This document shows positions 8,534 through 15,592 of a stretch of DNA of 17,581 nucleotides, in pieces. Source of the stretch: Vitreoscilla sp. (GTDB lineage Bacteria; Pseudomonadota; Gammaproteobacteria; Burkholderiales; Burkholderiaceae). A model generated the notes under the pieces. The model was not told where the DNA came from and ran no database searches. It saw nothing but the letters and a program-made list of their open reading frames with translations. The stretch spans positions 1-17,581 of the forward strand of contig JACMOG010000335.1 of NCBI GenBank assembly GCA_014378125.1, read 5' to 3'. A program made the position numbers and the translations under genes. Every line of letters starts with the position of its first letter. The first letter of the stretch is position 1.

Positions 8534-8539
8534 CATTGG

Positions 8540-8863
8540 ATGGTCAGCCTCACCTCTTCACATCGAAGCTCCAGGACGCGTCCTGTTCCCGTCGTCGTCG
8601 GCGCTGCCTTGGAACGCCTGGGCACGCGGCTCACCTTGGGCAGGAAACTTCGTGGCCTGACGCAAGAGGAGCTTGGACATCTTGCCGACGTCTCGACGTC
8701 CACCGTCCGATCCCTGGAAGACGGTGCCGAAGGGGTGGCCATGGGAAATCTGTTCAAGGTGCTCCAGGCGCTTGGCCTTCTCGACCAGGTCGAGAAGTTG
8801 CTGGACCCACGCGATGACCCCGAGACGCTGGCCTATGCGGAGCGAAAGCTGGGATATCCATGA
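8540..8863 (+). CDS. hipB: HipB-like antitoxin, XRE-family helix-turn-helix protein
   Basis: The protein has 107 residues with a helix-turn-helix of the XRE/Cro type at about residues 33-62 (LTQEELGHLADVSTSTVRSL). HipB antitoxins bind DNA as dimers, repress their own operon and neutralise the HipA kinase. The first 25 residues are polar and unlike the family, but no better start is seen. The ATG at 8540 has no Shine-Dalgarno and lies only seven bases after a good -10 box, implying a leaderless message. The gene overlaps hipA by four bases (ATGA), so translation is coupled. GC is lower than in the flanking core genes. Confidence 0.85.
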   Translation: MVSLTSSHRSSRTRPVPVVVGAALERLGTRLTLGRKLRGLTQEELGHLADVSTSTVRSLEDGAEGVAMGNLFKVLQALGLLDQVEKLLDPRDDPETLAYAERKLGYP

Positions 8864-10176
8864 CGGTCGTCACGCCCGTCTGGGTCTGGCTGCCGGGTCG
8901 AGACGAGCCCGTCCGGGCAGGTGACCTCGTCAACGGCAGCGGCTCACGCTTCATCTATCTTCCCGCCTATGCGAAGACCGAGGGCGCGCTGGCGCTCGAC
9001 CCTGTCGAACTGCGACTCTCGCGGTCCTCCAGAGGCGTTGCTATATTGGGCCAGGATGGCCTGCCCGGCGTCGTTCGAGATGCCAAGCCAGCAGGGTACG
9101 GGGAAGACCGCCTCAAGGCGATTCACGGCGACAACCTGGATGTGCTGCAACTGCTCGAACTCGGAGTTCCCGACGGCGTTGGCGCCATCGAGGCCTGCAA
9201 TGACATCGAGAGAAAGCTGCAATGGCGCCCCAAAGGCCTGGCAGACCTGCAACGGCTCACCACGGATCTTGAAGTGCACGAACCTTCAAGCCGAGCGTTG
9301 CGTCGTCTGAACGATGACCTGGATACGAGCGCGGGAGGCGAACGCCCCAAGGCGACCCTGGTCGACGACGGACGCCTGTGGCTCGTCAAGATGCAGGCTC
9401 GCGGCGACAGGCAGGCCATGCCTGCGCGCGAGTTCGTGACGATGCGCCTGGCCAGTCAGGCCGGGCTCCACGTGGCGCCAGTGAGACTGCATACCTTCGG
9501 TGCTCACCAGGGTTTGCTGGTCGAGCGCTTCGACAGGGAAGGCGATCCGTTCAAGCCCGTGCGAAAGCTCTATGCCAGCGCTCATACGGTCCTGCGGCTG
9601 CGCCTCGATGCCGTCAGGGGTGACCCGGAGCGCTCCTACCTGGGATTGGCGGATCGACTGAGGATCTGGACGAACGACGGTGCGGACGACTATCGCGAGC
9701 GCCTGGGTGAGCAATTGACCGAGTTGTGGAAGCGGATGGCCTTCAATGCGTTGGTGGGAAACACCGATGATCATGCGCTGAACACCGGCCTGCTCCTTGA
9801 TCGAGCGGTCGACAACAGCGATCGCATGGCCTGGCGCTTGTCGCCGGCCTTCGATATCACGCCCAACATGACGAGCCTGCCACGAAGCATCGAAGAAGGA
9901 CCCAACCTGGCACTCGCCACGGGCACCGACGGCCGCACTGGCACAAGCGTTGCGCGGCTCATCGACGCGGCCCACCGGATGGGGCTCGATCGCGACGACG
10001 CGAAGACATGGCTGACGGACACCGCCACGCGCATTGCCCAGCAGTGGGAGGCCATGTTGCGAGCCGCGGCCGCTCCCGTCGTCGAAGACCCGGCTCGCAT
10101 GAACCGGCTCGTGGACGATGTTCGACCGTCGTTCGCGTATGCGCAATGGCTGGCGCTGCGAACGCCGGCGATCTGA
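8860..10176 (+). CDS. hipA: HipA-like serine/threonine kinase toxin
   Basis: The protein has 438 residues, normal for full-length HipA. The N-terminal sub-domain (about 1-100) is followed by the kinase core. SAGGERPK at residues 157-164 corresponds to the glycine-rich loop, and S157 aligns with the autophosphorylated Ser150 of E. coli HipA. A Lys in LVKM (177), the catalytic NTDDH at 301-305 (D303), and AFDITPN with the metal-binding Asp at 332 complete the active site, so the enzyme looks intact. E. coli HipA phosphorylates GltX and causes dormancy and persistence; the target here is unknown. It overlaps hipB by four bases, forming a classic type II toxin-antitoxin operon. The next gene starts 57 bases later on the same strand but belongs to core metabolism. 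Confidence 0.93.
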   Translation: MTVVTPVWVWLPGRDEPVRAGDLVNGSGSRFIYLPAYAKTEGALALDPVELRLSRSSRGVAILGQDGLPGVVRDAKPAGYGEDRLKAIHGDNLDVLQLLELGVPDGVGAIEACNDIERKLQWRPKGLADLQRLTTDLEVHEPSSRALRRLNDDLDTSAGGERPKATLVDDGRLWLVKMQARGDRQAMPAREFVTMRLASQAGLHVAPVRLHTFGAHQGLLVERFDREGDPFKPVRKLYASAHTVLRLRLDAVRGDPERSYLGLADRLRIWTNDGADDYRERLGEQLTELWKRMAFNALVGNTDDHALNTGLLLDRAVDNSDRMAWRLSPAFDITPNMTSLPRSIEEGPNLALATGTDGRTGTSVARLIDAAHRMGLDRDDAKTWLTDTATRIAQQWEAMLRAAAAPVVEDPARMNRLVDDVRPSFAYAQWLALRTPAI

Positions 10177-10233
10177 TCGCAGCACGGTGTCCTCGTTCAG
10201 GCAAGGATCACGGGCGACTCCCTACAATGCCGA

Positions 10234-11349
10234 ATGTCCAAGATCGACGTACGAATCCACGGCAGCGGCATCGTCGGCCGGGCGCTGGCCCTGAAGCTTG
10301 CGCGACAGGGCCTGTCGGCGGGCATCGACCCACGTCCTGCCGCGCCACTCGGTGGCGAACAGCGCGCCGACGTGCGCGCCTACGCGCTCAACGCGGCCTC
10401 GGTGGCGCTGTTGAGCGAGCTCAAGGTCTGGGACGGCATGGCGCCCGACGCGCGCACGGCCGTCTACGACATGCGCATCGCCGGCGACGGCCAGGGCGCG
10501 CTGGCCTTCTCGGCCTGGCAACAGACGGTGCCGGCGTTGGCCTGGATCGTCGACGCGGCCGAGCTGGAGGCGGTGCTCGAGACGGCCATCCGCTTCGCGC
10601 CGGCGGTGCCCACCGTCGATGCCGACGCCAAGGCGCCGCTCACCGTCATTGCCGAGGGCAAGGCCGCCGCCGCGCGCGACAAGCTGGGCGTCGCGTTCGA
10701 GCGCCATGCCTACGGCCACAGCGCGCTGGCCGCGCGTGTCGTGTCCGATGTCGGTCACGCCGGCGTCGCCCGCCAATGGTTCCGCGCCCCCGACGTGCTG
10801 GCGTTGCTGCCCTTCGACCGGCCGCCGCCTGAACACTCGTACGGCATCGTCTGGTCGATGCCGCAGGCCGAGGCCGAGCGCCTGGCGCAGGCGGGCGACG
10901 ACGAGTTCGACGCGGCGCTGGCCGCGGCCACCGGCGGCGCCGCGGGCACGCTTCGCGTGCAGGGCGCGCGCGCCACATGGCCGTTGATGCAGGCCGGCGC
11001 CACCGAGGTGGTGGGCCCGGGCTGGGTGCTGGTGGGCGACGCCGCCCACGTCATCCACCCGCTGGCGGGCCAGGGCCTGAACCTGGGCCTGGGCGACGTC
11101 GAGGCGCTGGCCAAGGTGATCGCCGGACGAGAAAGCTGGCGCGCCCTGGGCGACGAGGCGCTGTTGCGCCGCTACGCCCGTGCCCGGCTGTGGCCCACGC
11201 GCGCGATGGCCGGCGCGGTCGACGGCCTTTGGCAGCTGTTCTCCACGTCCGCGCCGGGCCTGCGCGAGTTGCGCAACCACGGCATGACGCTGGTCGACCA
11301 GCTCGGTCCCCTCAAACGCTTCCTCGTTTCGCGCGCCCTGGGCTCGTGA
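10234..11349 (+). CDS. FAD-dependent monooxygenase, UbiH/UbiF/Coq6 family (ubiquinone biosynthesis)
   Basis: The protein has 371 residues. The dinucleotide-binding fingerprint reads GSGIVG at residues 10-15, and the second FAD motif GDAAH is at 268-272, followed by HPLAGQGLN (through 283), a hallmark of the ubiquinone-ring hydroxylases. Family members use FAD, NAD(P)H and O2 to hydroxylate the quinone ring in a membrane-associated complex. Which ring position is modified (UbiH, UbiF, UbiI or UbiM type) cannot be decided by eye, so no symbol is given. A TACAAT box (10223-10228) just before the ATG may be a -10 element, without an obvious -35. The DsbC-like gene begins 20 bases after the stop and is probably co-transcribed. 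Confidence 0.9.
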   Translation: MSKIDVRIHGSGIVGRALALKLARQGLSAGIDPRPAAPLGGEQRADVRAYALNAASVALLSELKVWDGMAPDARTAVYDMRIAGDGQGALAFSAWQQTVPALAWIVDAAELEAVLETAIRFAPAVPTVDADAKAPLTVIAEGKAAAARDKLGVAFERHAYGHSALAARVVSDVGHAGVARQWFRAPDVLALLPFDRPPPEHSYGIVWSMPQAEAERLAQAGDDEFDAALAAATGGAAGTLRVQGARATWPLMQAGATEVVGPGWVLVGDAAHVIHPLAGQGLNLGLGDVEALAKVIAGRESWRALGDEALLRRYARARLWPTRAMAGAVDGLWQLFSTSAPGLRELRNHGMTLVDQLGPLKRFLVSRALGS

Positions 11350-11369
11350 ACGATTCTTTCGAGACTTCC

Positions 11370-12257
11370 ATGAACACGTTCGCGCGCGCCCTGCGCCTCC
11401 TCGCCGCCGGCGCTCTCGCGCTGGCCTGCGCCGCCGCCTGGTCCGACGAGGCCGCCATCCGCAAGAACTGGCTCCTGCGCAACCCGAAGGGCCCGCCGAT
11501 CGACGAGGTGACGAAGACGCCCATCGCGGGGCTGTACGAACTGCGCGTGGACAAGGAGCTCATCTACTCCGACGAGCAGGGCAACTACCTGATCTTCCCG
11601 TCGCGCGACCAGACCGACGGCCACCTGCTGGACGCCCGCACCAAGACCGACCTGACCGAGCAGCGGCTCGCGAAGATGATGGCGCAGGACATCCCCAAGC
11701 TGCCCTACGGCGACGCGCTGATGATCAAGCAGGGCAACGGATCGCGCCGCATGATCGTGTTCGAGGATCCGAACTGCCACTACTGCAGGGACGCCGAGCG
11801 CAACTTCGCGTCGCTGAAGGACGTCACGATCTACACGTTCCTCATCCCCATCCTGGGCGACGACTCGGTGGCGAAGTCGCGCACCATCTGGTGCTCCAGG
11901 AACAACGCGCAGGTGTGGCGCACGTGGATGCTGCAGGGCGAGATGCCGCCGCGCCCGATGGGCACGTGCGACCTCGCCCCCCTCAAGCGAAACCTCGAGC
12001 TGGCCGCGCGCTATCACCTCAACTACACCCCGGCCATCATCTTCGACGACGGTTCGCGTTTCGCTGGCAACACCGACGTCGACAAGCTGAGCAAGCGCCT
12101 CGACGAGGTGGCGGCCGCCCGCAAGGGCTGGCGCCTCCGCATACGACGTGCCGTCTCCCGCTCGACGGGAGATTTTCCGGCGCGAGGTGTGAGAAGGGAA
12201 CGAATCCGCGCCACTGGCCGGCCGGGCCCCTTCAGTTCGGGCGCGGCGCGCCGTTAA
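11370..12257 (+). CDS. dsbC: DsbC-like periplasmic disulfide isomerase with abnormal C-terminal read-through tail
   Basis: The frame encodes 295 residues. A signal peptide (1 to about 24) sends it to the periplasm. An N-terminal dimerisation-type region is followed by a thioredoxin fold with the active site C136-H-Y-C139, a cis-Pro loop TP at 220-221, and a second Cys pair (C175, C200) like the structural disulfide of E. coli DsbC, which repairs wrongly paired disulfides. The last 40 or so residues, after W254, are Arg-rich and unlike DsbC. A clear intrinsic terminator (12154-12176) lies inside this stretch. The simplest reading is that W254 (TGG at 12129-12131) was a TGA or TAG stop, giving a 253-residue protein with its terminator 22 bases downstream. 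Sequencing error is possible. It follows the UbiH-family gene. Confidence 0.85.
   Translation: MNTFARALRLLAAGALALACAAAWSDEAAIRKNWLLRNPKGPPIDEVTKTPIAGLYELRVDKELIYSDEQGNYLIFPSRDQTDGHLLDARTKTDLTEQRLAKMMAQDIPKLPYGDALMIKQGNGSRRMIVFEDPNCHYCRDAERNFASLKDVTIYTFLIPILGDDSVAKSRTIWCSRNNAQVWRTWMLQGEMPPRPMGTCDLAPLKRNLELAARYHLNYTPAIIFDDGSRFAGNTDVDKLSKRLDEVAAARKGWRLRIRRAVSRSTGDFPARGVRRERIRATGRPGPFSSGAARR
12154..12176 (+). terminator. Intrinsic terminator lying inside the dsbC-like reading frame
   Basis: TCTCCCG (12154-12160), a five-base loop CTCGA, CGGGAGA (12166-12172), then TTTT (12173-12176): a perfect 7-bp stem directly followed by a T-run, the best terminator in the window. It is 81 bases upstream of the only in-frame stop, so a transcript ending here would have no stop codon. 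Confidence 0.8.
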
Positions 12258-12357
12258 ATGTTCAGGCAAGCGGTTTCCAAAGGGGAAGCCGCGCCGGCGT
12301 GCTTTCGGCGCCGGCCAACCGCGCGCGCTCCGGGCGCCTAGAACAGGGACAACGTCC

Positions 12358-12804
12358 ATGAACAGAAGGACGATGCTGGCGACGCTCGCCGCCCTGGCCT
12401 GCGTGGCGGGCGGCGCCGTTGCAGCCGCCGATGACCACGTGGCACTCGTCAAGAACGTCACCGGTCAGGTGAAGATCGAGCGCAACGGCGAACTGCTGGT
12501 GGCCGCGCCCGGCACGACGTTGTTCGTCGCCGACCGCCTGCATGCCGCGGCGGGCGCAACCGCGGGCATCCTCTTCAAGGACGGCACCGCGCTGACGCTG
12601 GGCTCGAATGCCGATCTCCAGGTGCGCGACTACGTGTTCAACCCGGCCGAGGCGCGGTACGCGTTCTCGGTCTACCTGGCCCATGGCAGCGCCATCTACG
12701 CGTCGGGCAAGATCGGCAAGCTCTCGCCCGAGTCGGTGAAGGTGGGCACGCCCACGTCCACCGTCGGGGTGCGAGGCACGCGATTCATCATCCAGGCCGA
12801 TTGA
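12358..12804 (+). CDS. Periplasmic FecR-domain protein
   Basis: The protein has 148 residues, with a signal peptide at about 1-23 (cleavage near AVAAA/DDH). The mature part is a single FecR domain: HVALVKNVTGQVKIERNG, then LFVADRLHAAAGATAGILFKDGTALTLG, and near the end VGTPTSTVGVRGTRF. In classic FecR the domain is on a membrane anti-sigma protein; here there is no membrane anchor or N-terminal anti-sigma part, so it is a free periplasmic sensor or structural partner. AGGGA about nine bases before the ATG is the likely ribosome site. The next gene begins four bases after the stop, and an OmpA-like lipoprotein and a CHASE2-HD-GYP protein complete the operon. Confidence 0.9.
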   Translation: MNRRTMLATLAALACVAGGAVAAADDHVALVKNVTGQVKIERNGELLVAAPGTTLFVADRLHAAAGATAGILFKDGTALTLGSNADLQVRDYVFNPAEARYAFSVYLAHGSAIYASGKIGKLSPESVKVGTPTSTVGVRGTRFIIQAD

Positions 12805-12808
12805 CACC

Positions 12809-13432
12809 ATGTCCGGGTTTCGACGCGCGTCCGCCGGCCTGGCGGCCGCGATCTGCTGCGTTGCCTTCCTGTCGAGCGGATGCGCCTCGCTCGGCGGCGG
12901 CCGCACCACCGTGATCCTGCTGCCCGACGAGGACGGCCACGTGGGCGCCGTGTCCGTCACGAGCGCCGGCGGCTCGCGCCCGCTGGACGCGGCGTATGCG
13001 CAGGTGACCGTGAGCGGCGTCAAGGCGTCGCCCGCACCGCCGGCCGCGCTCGGCCGCGCGGCCGTGGAGAAGTCGTACGACGAACTCCTGCGCGCCCAGC
13101 CCGTCCGGGCGCGCAGCTTCACGCTGAACTTCCTGCTCGACAGCACCACGCTCACCGGCGAATCGAAGGCTCTGCTGCCCGAGGTGCTGCGCGCCGCGCG
13201 CGAGCGTGCCCCCACCGAGATCACGGTGTTCGGCCACGCCGACGCCAGTGGCAGCGAACTGCACAACACCCGGCTGTCGTCGGATCGGGCGCGGGCGGTG
13301 GCGGCGCTGCTTCGCAAGGCCGACCCGACGATGGTCGACATCGACGTGCAGTGGTTCGGCGATCGCCAGCCGCTGGTGCGCTCCGAAGCGCGCGAGCCGC
13401 GCAACCGGCGGGTCGAGATCCAGATCCTCTGA
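12809..13432 (+). CDS. OmpA-family lipoprotein (peptidoglycan-binding)
   Basis: The protein has 207 residues. A hydrophobic leader ends in SSGC with Cys25 as the probable lipidation site and Ala-Ser after it, which predicts outer-membrane sorting; the -3 residue is Ser, so the lipobox is slightly unusual. A linker follows, then an OmpA C-terminal domain at about residues 105-207. It starts FTLNFLLDSTTL, contains FGHADASGSELHN and LSSDRARAV (the Asp and Arg that grip diaminopimelate), and ends NRRVEIQIL. The protein should tether the outer membrane to the cell wall. Its stop overlaps the next start by one base (TGATG), so it is translated with the CHASE2-HD-GYP gene. Confidence 0.92.
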   Translation: MSGFRRASAGLAAAICCVAFLSSGCASLGGGRTTVILLPDEDGHVGAVSVTSAGGSRPLDAAYAQVTVSGVKASPAPPAALGRAAVEKSYDELLRAQPVRARSFTLNFLLDSTTLTGESKALLPEVLRAARERAPTEITVFGHADASGSELHNTRLSSDRARAVAALLRKADPTMVDIDVQWFGDRQPLVRSEAREPRNRRVEIQIL

Positions 13433-15501
13433 TGACGCTGCACACCGCCTCCTTCAGCCGCATCCTCTCGCGGCGCAACGTCGCCACCGTGTTCCTGCTG
13501 GGCATCGGCGTTGCCGCGCTCGTGGCCGGACTGTCCGCGATGCGCGTGGGGCCGCTCGCGCGCCTGGATGACGCCTTGCTGGACGCGCTGATCGCCGCGT
13601 CGGCGCCAAGTGAGCCGGCCGCGCACGCCGTGGTGGTCGACATCGACGACGTGAGCCTGTCGGCGGTGGGGCAGTGGCCCTGGCCGCGCTACCGGATCGC
13701 GGCGCTCGTCGACAGGATCGCCGCGGCCCGGCCCACCACCATCGCGCTGGACATCCTCATGCCGGAGGATGATCGCTCGTCGATCGCCAACGTGCGCGCC
13801 ACGTTCAAGCGCGACTTCGGCCTCGACATCGCCGTCGTCGGCGTGCCGCCCGGCCTGGAAGACAACGACGGCTACCTGGGCCAGGAGATGGCGCGCACCG
13901 ACGCCGTCGGCTCGAGCTTCGAGTATTTCGACCACGTGACCACGGGCGCGACCCCCGGGCCGGGCCTGTCGTTCGACGGCCGCATGGACTTGCTCCAGCT
14001 GGAAGACGCGCCGGGACTGCTCGCCAACGCGCCGGCCATCGCACGCCGCACGCGCACCACCGGCTTCGTCAACATGGTCGACGAGGACGGCGTGCTGCGC
14101 CGCCTGCCGCTGCTGATCTCGCACGCCGGCGTCGTGCATCCGAGCCTGGCGCTGGCCGCCGCGATGCACACGGCGGGCGTGGCGTCGGGCACGGTGGTGT
14201 CCGGACGCGACGGCCCCGTGCTGCGGGTGGGCGCGCACGCCATCCCGATCGACGCCCGGGGCCGCGCCACGCTGCGCCTGCGTGCCGACCCGCAGCGCTA
14301 CGCCGGCCTGTCGGCGCTGGACGTGATGAACGGGCGCTTCGACCCGGCCATGCTGCGCGGCAAGACCGTGATCCTGGGCACCTCGGCGGCCGGCCTCAAC
14401 GACCTGCACAACACGGCGGTCGACCCGCGCTTTCCAGGCCTGAAGATCCAGTCCGCGATGGTGGACAACCTGTTGCAGGACGACGCGGTGCGCGTGCCCG
14501 GCTGGACGCCGCTGGCCGTGGCCGGCGCCTGCCTGGCGGCGGGCGCGCTGATGGCCGCGATGTTCGCGAGCGGCGGGGGCGTGTTCGCCGTGTCGGTGGG
14601 CAGCGCGCTGCTGGCGGCGCTCCTCGCGCTTGGCAGCGTGGCGCTGTTCGCACGCGCCGGACTGTTCGTGTCGTGCAGCGCGCCGCTGATCGTGGTGGCC
14701 GTCTCGTTCGTCACCCTGTTCATGGCCCGCTACGCGGTCGAGAAACGGCGCGCCAGCAACTGGCTGCGCCAGCTGGAGAACGCGCGCCAGATCACCATCG
14801 AATCGATGGCCTCGGTGGCCGAGACGCGCGACCCCGAGACGGGCGCGCACATCAAGCGCACGCAGAACTACGTGCGCGCCATCGCGCGCGAGCTGGCGCG
14901 CGACGGCCACTACCTGGACGTGCTGACGCCGGAGTACATCGAGCTGCTGTACATCTCGGCGCCGCTGCACGACATCGGCAAGGTAGGCGTGCCCGACCAC
15001 ATCCTGCTCAAGCCGGGCCGCCTGACGCCCGACGAGATGGAGATCATGAAGCAGCACGCCGAGTTCGGGCGCCGGATCATCGTCAGCACGGCGCAGCACA
15101 TCGACGGCGACAACTTCCTGCAGATCGCGGGCGAGATCGCGGCCACGCACCACGAGCGCTGGGACGGCGGCGGCTACCCCGTGGGCCTGCGCGGGGCGGC
15201 GATCCCGCTGTCGGGCCGCATCATGGCCGTGGCCGACATCTACGACGCCTTGATCAGCCGGCGCTGCTACAAGGAGCCGTACACCCACGAGCACTCCACC
15301 CGGATCATGCGCGACCTGCGCGAGAAGACGTTCGACCCGGTGGTGATCGACGCGTTCTTCCGCATCGAGGCGCAGATCCTGGACATCGCCGAGCGCTACC
15401 GCGACGAGCAGGAGCAGGCAGCGCCGCCCGCGGCCGCCGCGGTGCCGGTGCCGGTGCCGCTGCCGGTGCCGGTGCCGGCACCCGAATCCGTGTCCGCCTG
15501 A
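13432..15501 (+). CDS. CHASE2 sensor with HD-GYP cyclic di-GMP phosphodiesterase domain
   Basis: From the ATG at 13432 the protein has 689 residues; the frame is open upstream but overlaps the OmpA gene and this start is coupled (TGATG). Residues about 17-37 are a membrane segment. A periplasmic CHASE2 domain follows to about 355, with the typical HAVVVDIDD, GQWPWPR and KTVILGTSAAGL blocks. Three membrane segments occupy about 358-436, then a short helical linker and an HD-GYP domain. Its HDIGK (His513, Asp514), HHE (573-575) and GYP (581-583) residues are all present, so it should degrade c-di-GMP. The tail is a Val-Pro repeat. The FecR and OmpA partners in the operon suggest it reads envelope state. 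Confidence 0.94.
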   Translation: MTLHTASFSRILSRRNVATVFLLGIGVAALVAGLSAMRVGPLARLDDALLDALIAASAPSEPAAHAVVVDIDDVSLSAVGQWPWPRYRIAALVDRIAAARPTTIALDILMPEDDRSSIANVRATFKRDFGLDIAVVGVPPGLEDNDGYLGQEMARTDAVGSSFEYFDHVTTGATPGPGLSFDGRMDLLQLEDAPGLLANAPAIARRTRTTGFVNMVDEDGVLRRLPLLISHAGVVHPSLALAAAMHTAGVASGTVVSGRDGPVLRVGAHAIPIDARGRATLRLRADPQRYAGLSALDVMNGRFDPAMLRGKTVILGTSAAGLNDLHNTAVDPRFPGLKIQSAMVDNLLQDDAVRVPGWTPLAVAGACLAAGALMAAMFASGGGVFAVSVGSALLAALLALGSVALFARAGLFVSCSAPLIVVAVSFVTLFMARYAVEKRRASNWLRQLENARQITIESMASVAETRDPETGAHIKRTQNYVRAIARELARDGHYLDVLTPEYIELLYISAPLHDIGKVGVPDHILLKPGRLTPDEMEIMKQHAEFGRRIIVSTAQHIDGDNFLQIAGEIAATHHERWDGGGYPVGLRGAAIPLSGRIMAVADIYDALISRRCYKEPYTHEHSTRIMRDLREKTFDPVVIDAFFRIEAQILDIAERYRDEQEQAAPPAAAAVPVPVPLPVPVPAPESVSA
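15441..15476 (+). repeat. Six-copy hexamer repeat encoding a Val-Pro tail
   Basis: The unit GGTGCC occurs six times in tandem, with one copy reading GCTGCC. It encodes alternating Val and Pro at the C-terminus of the HD-GYP protein. Being a multiple of three, copy-number change by slippage would lengthen or shorten the tail without breaking the frame. Confidence 0.75.
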
Positions 15502-15592
15502 GGCCGCGCCCGGCCCGGTGCCGGCGAACGCGCCACAATGCGGGGACGACACAGAAATGCCTGTCGCGTAGCGCGAGGGGCCCTCTTTCCGA

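Larger units (their letters stand above)
8206..8539. other. AT-rich gene-free region between divergent ychF and hipBA
   Basis: No coding region fits here. Bases 8311-8540 are strikingly AT-rich for this chromosome, with stretches such as TTTATATAGG near 8352. The right end holds the hipBA promoter and two inverted repeats, described separately; the left end holds the ychF leader. The middle (about 8300-8460) shows nothing I can name; it may be residual DNA brought in with hipBA. Confidence 0.6.

Noticed and set aside
10181..10228. A full sigma-70 promoter before the UbiH-family gene
   Set aside because: TACAAT at 10223-10228 is a fair -10 box, but no -35 lies at a normal distance (TTCAGG is 21 bases away), so it is only mentioned within the gene entry.
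12262..15552. 1096-codon open frame on the minus strand
   Set aside because: It is antisense to three well-supported genes (FecR, OmpA, CHASE2-HD-GYP) and its translation is Arg/His-rich without recognisable motifs.
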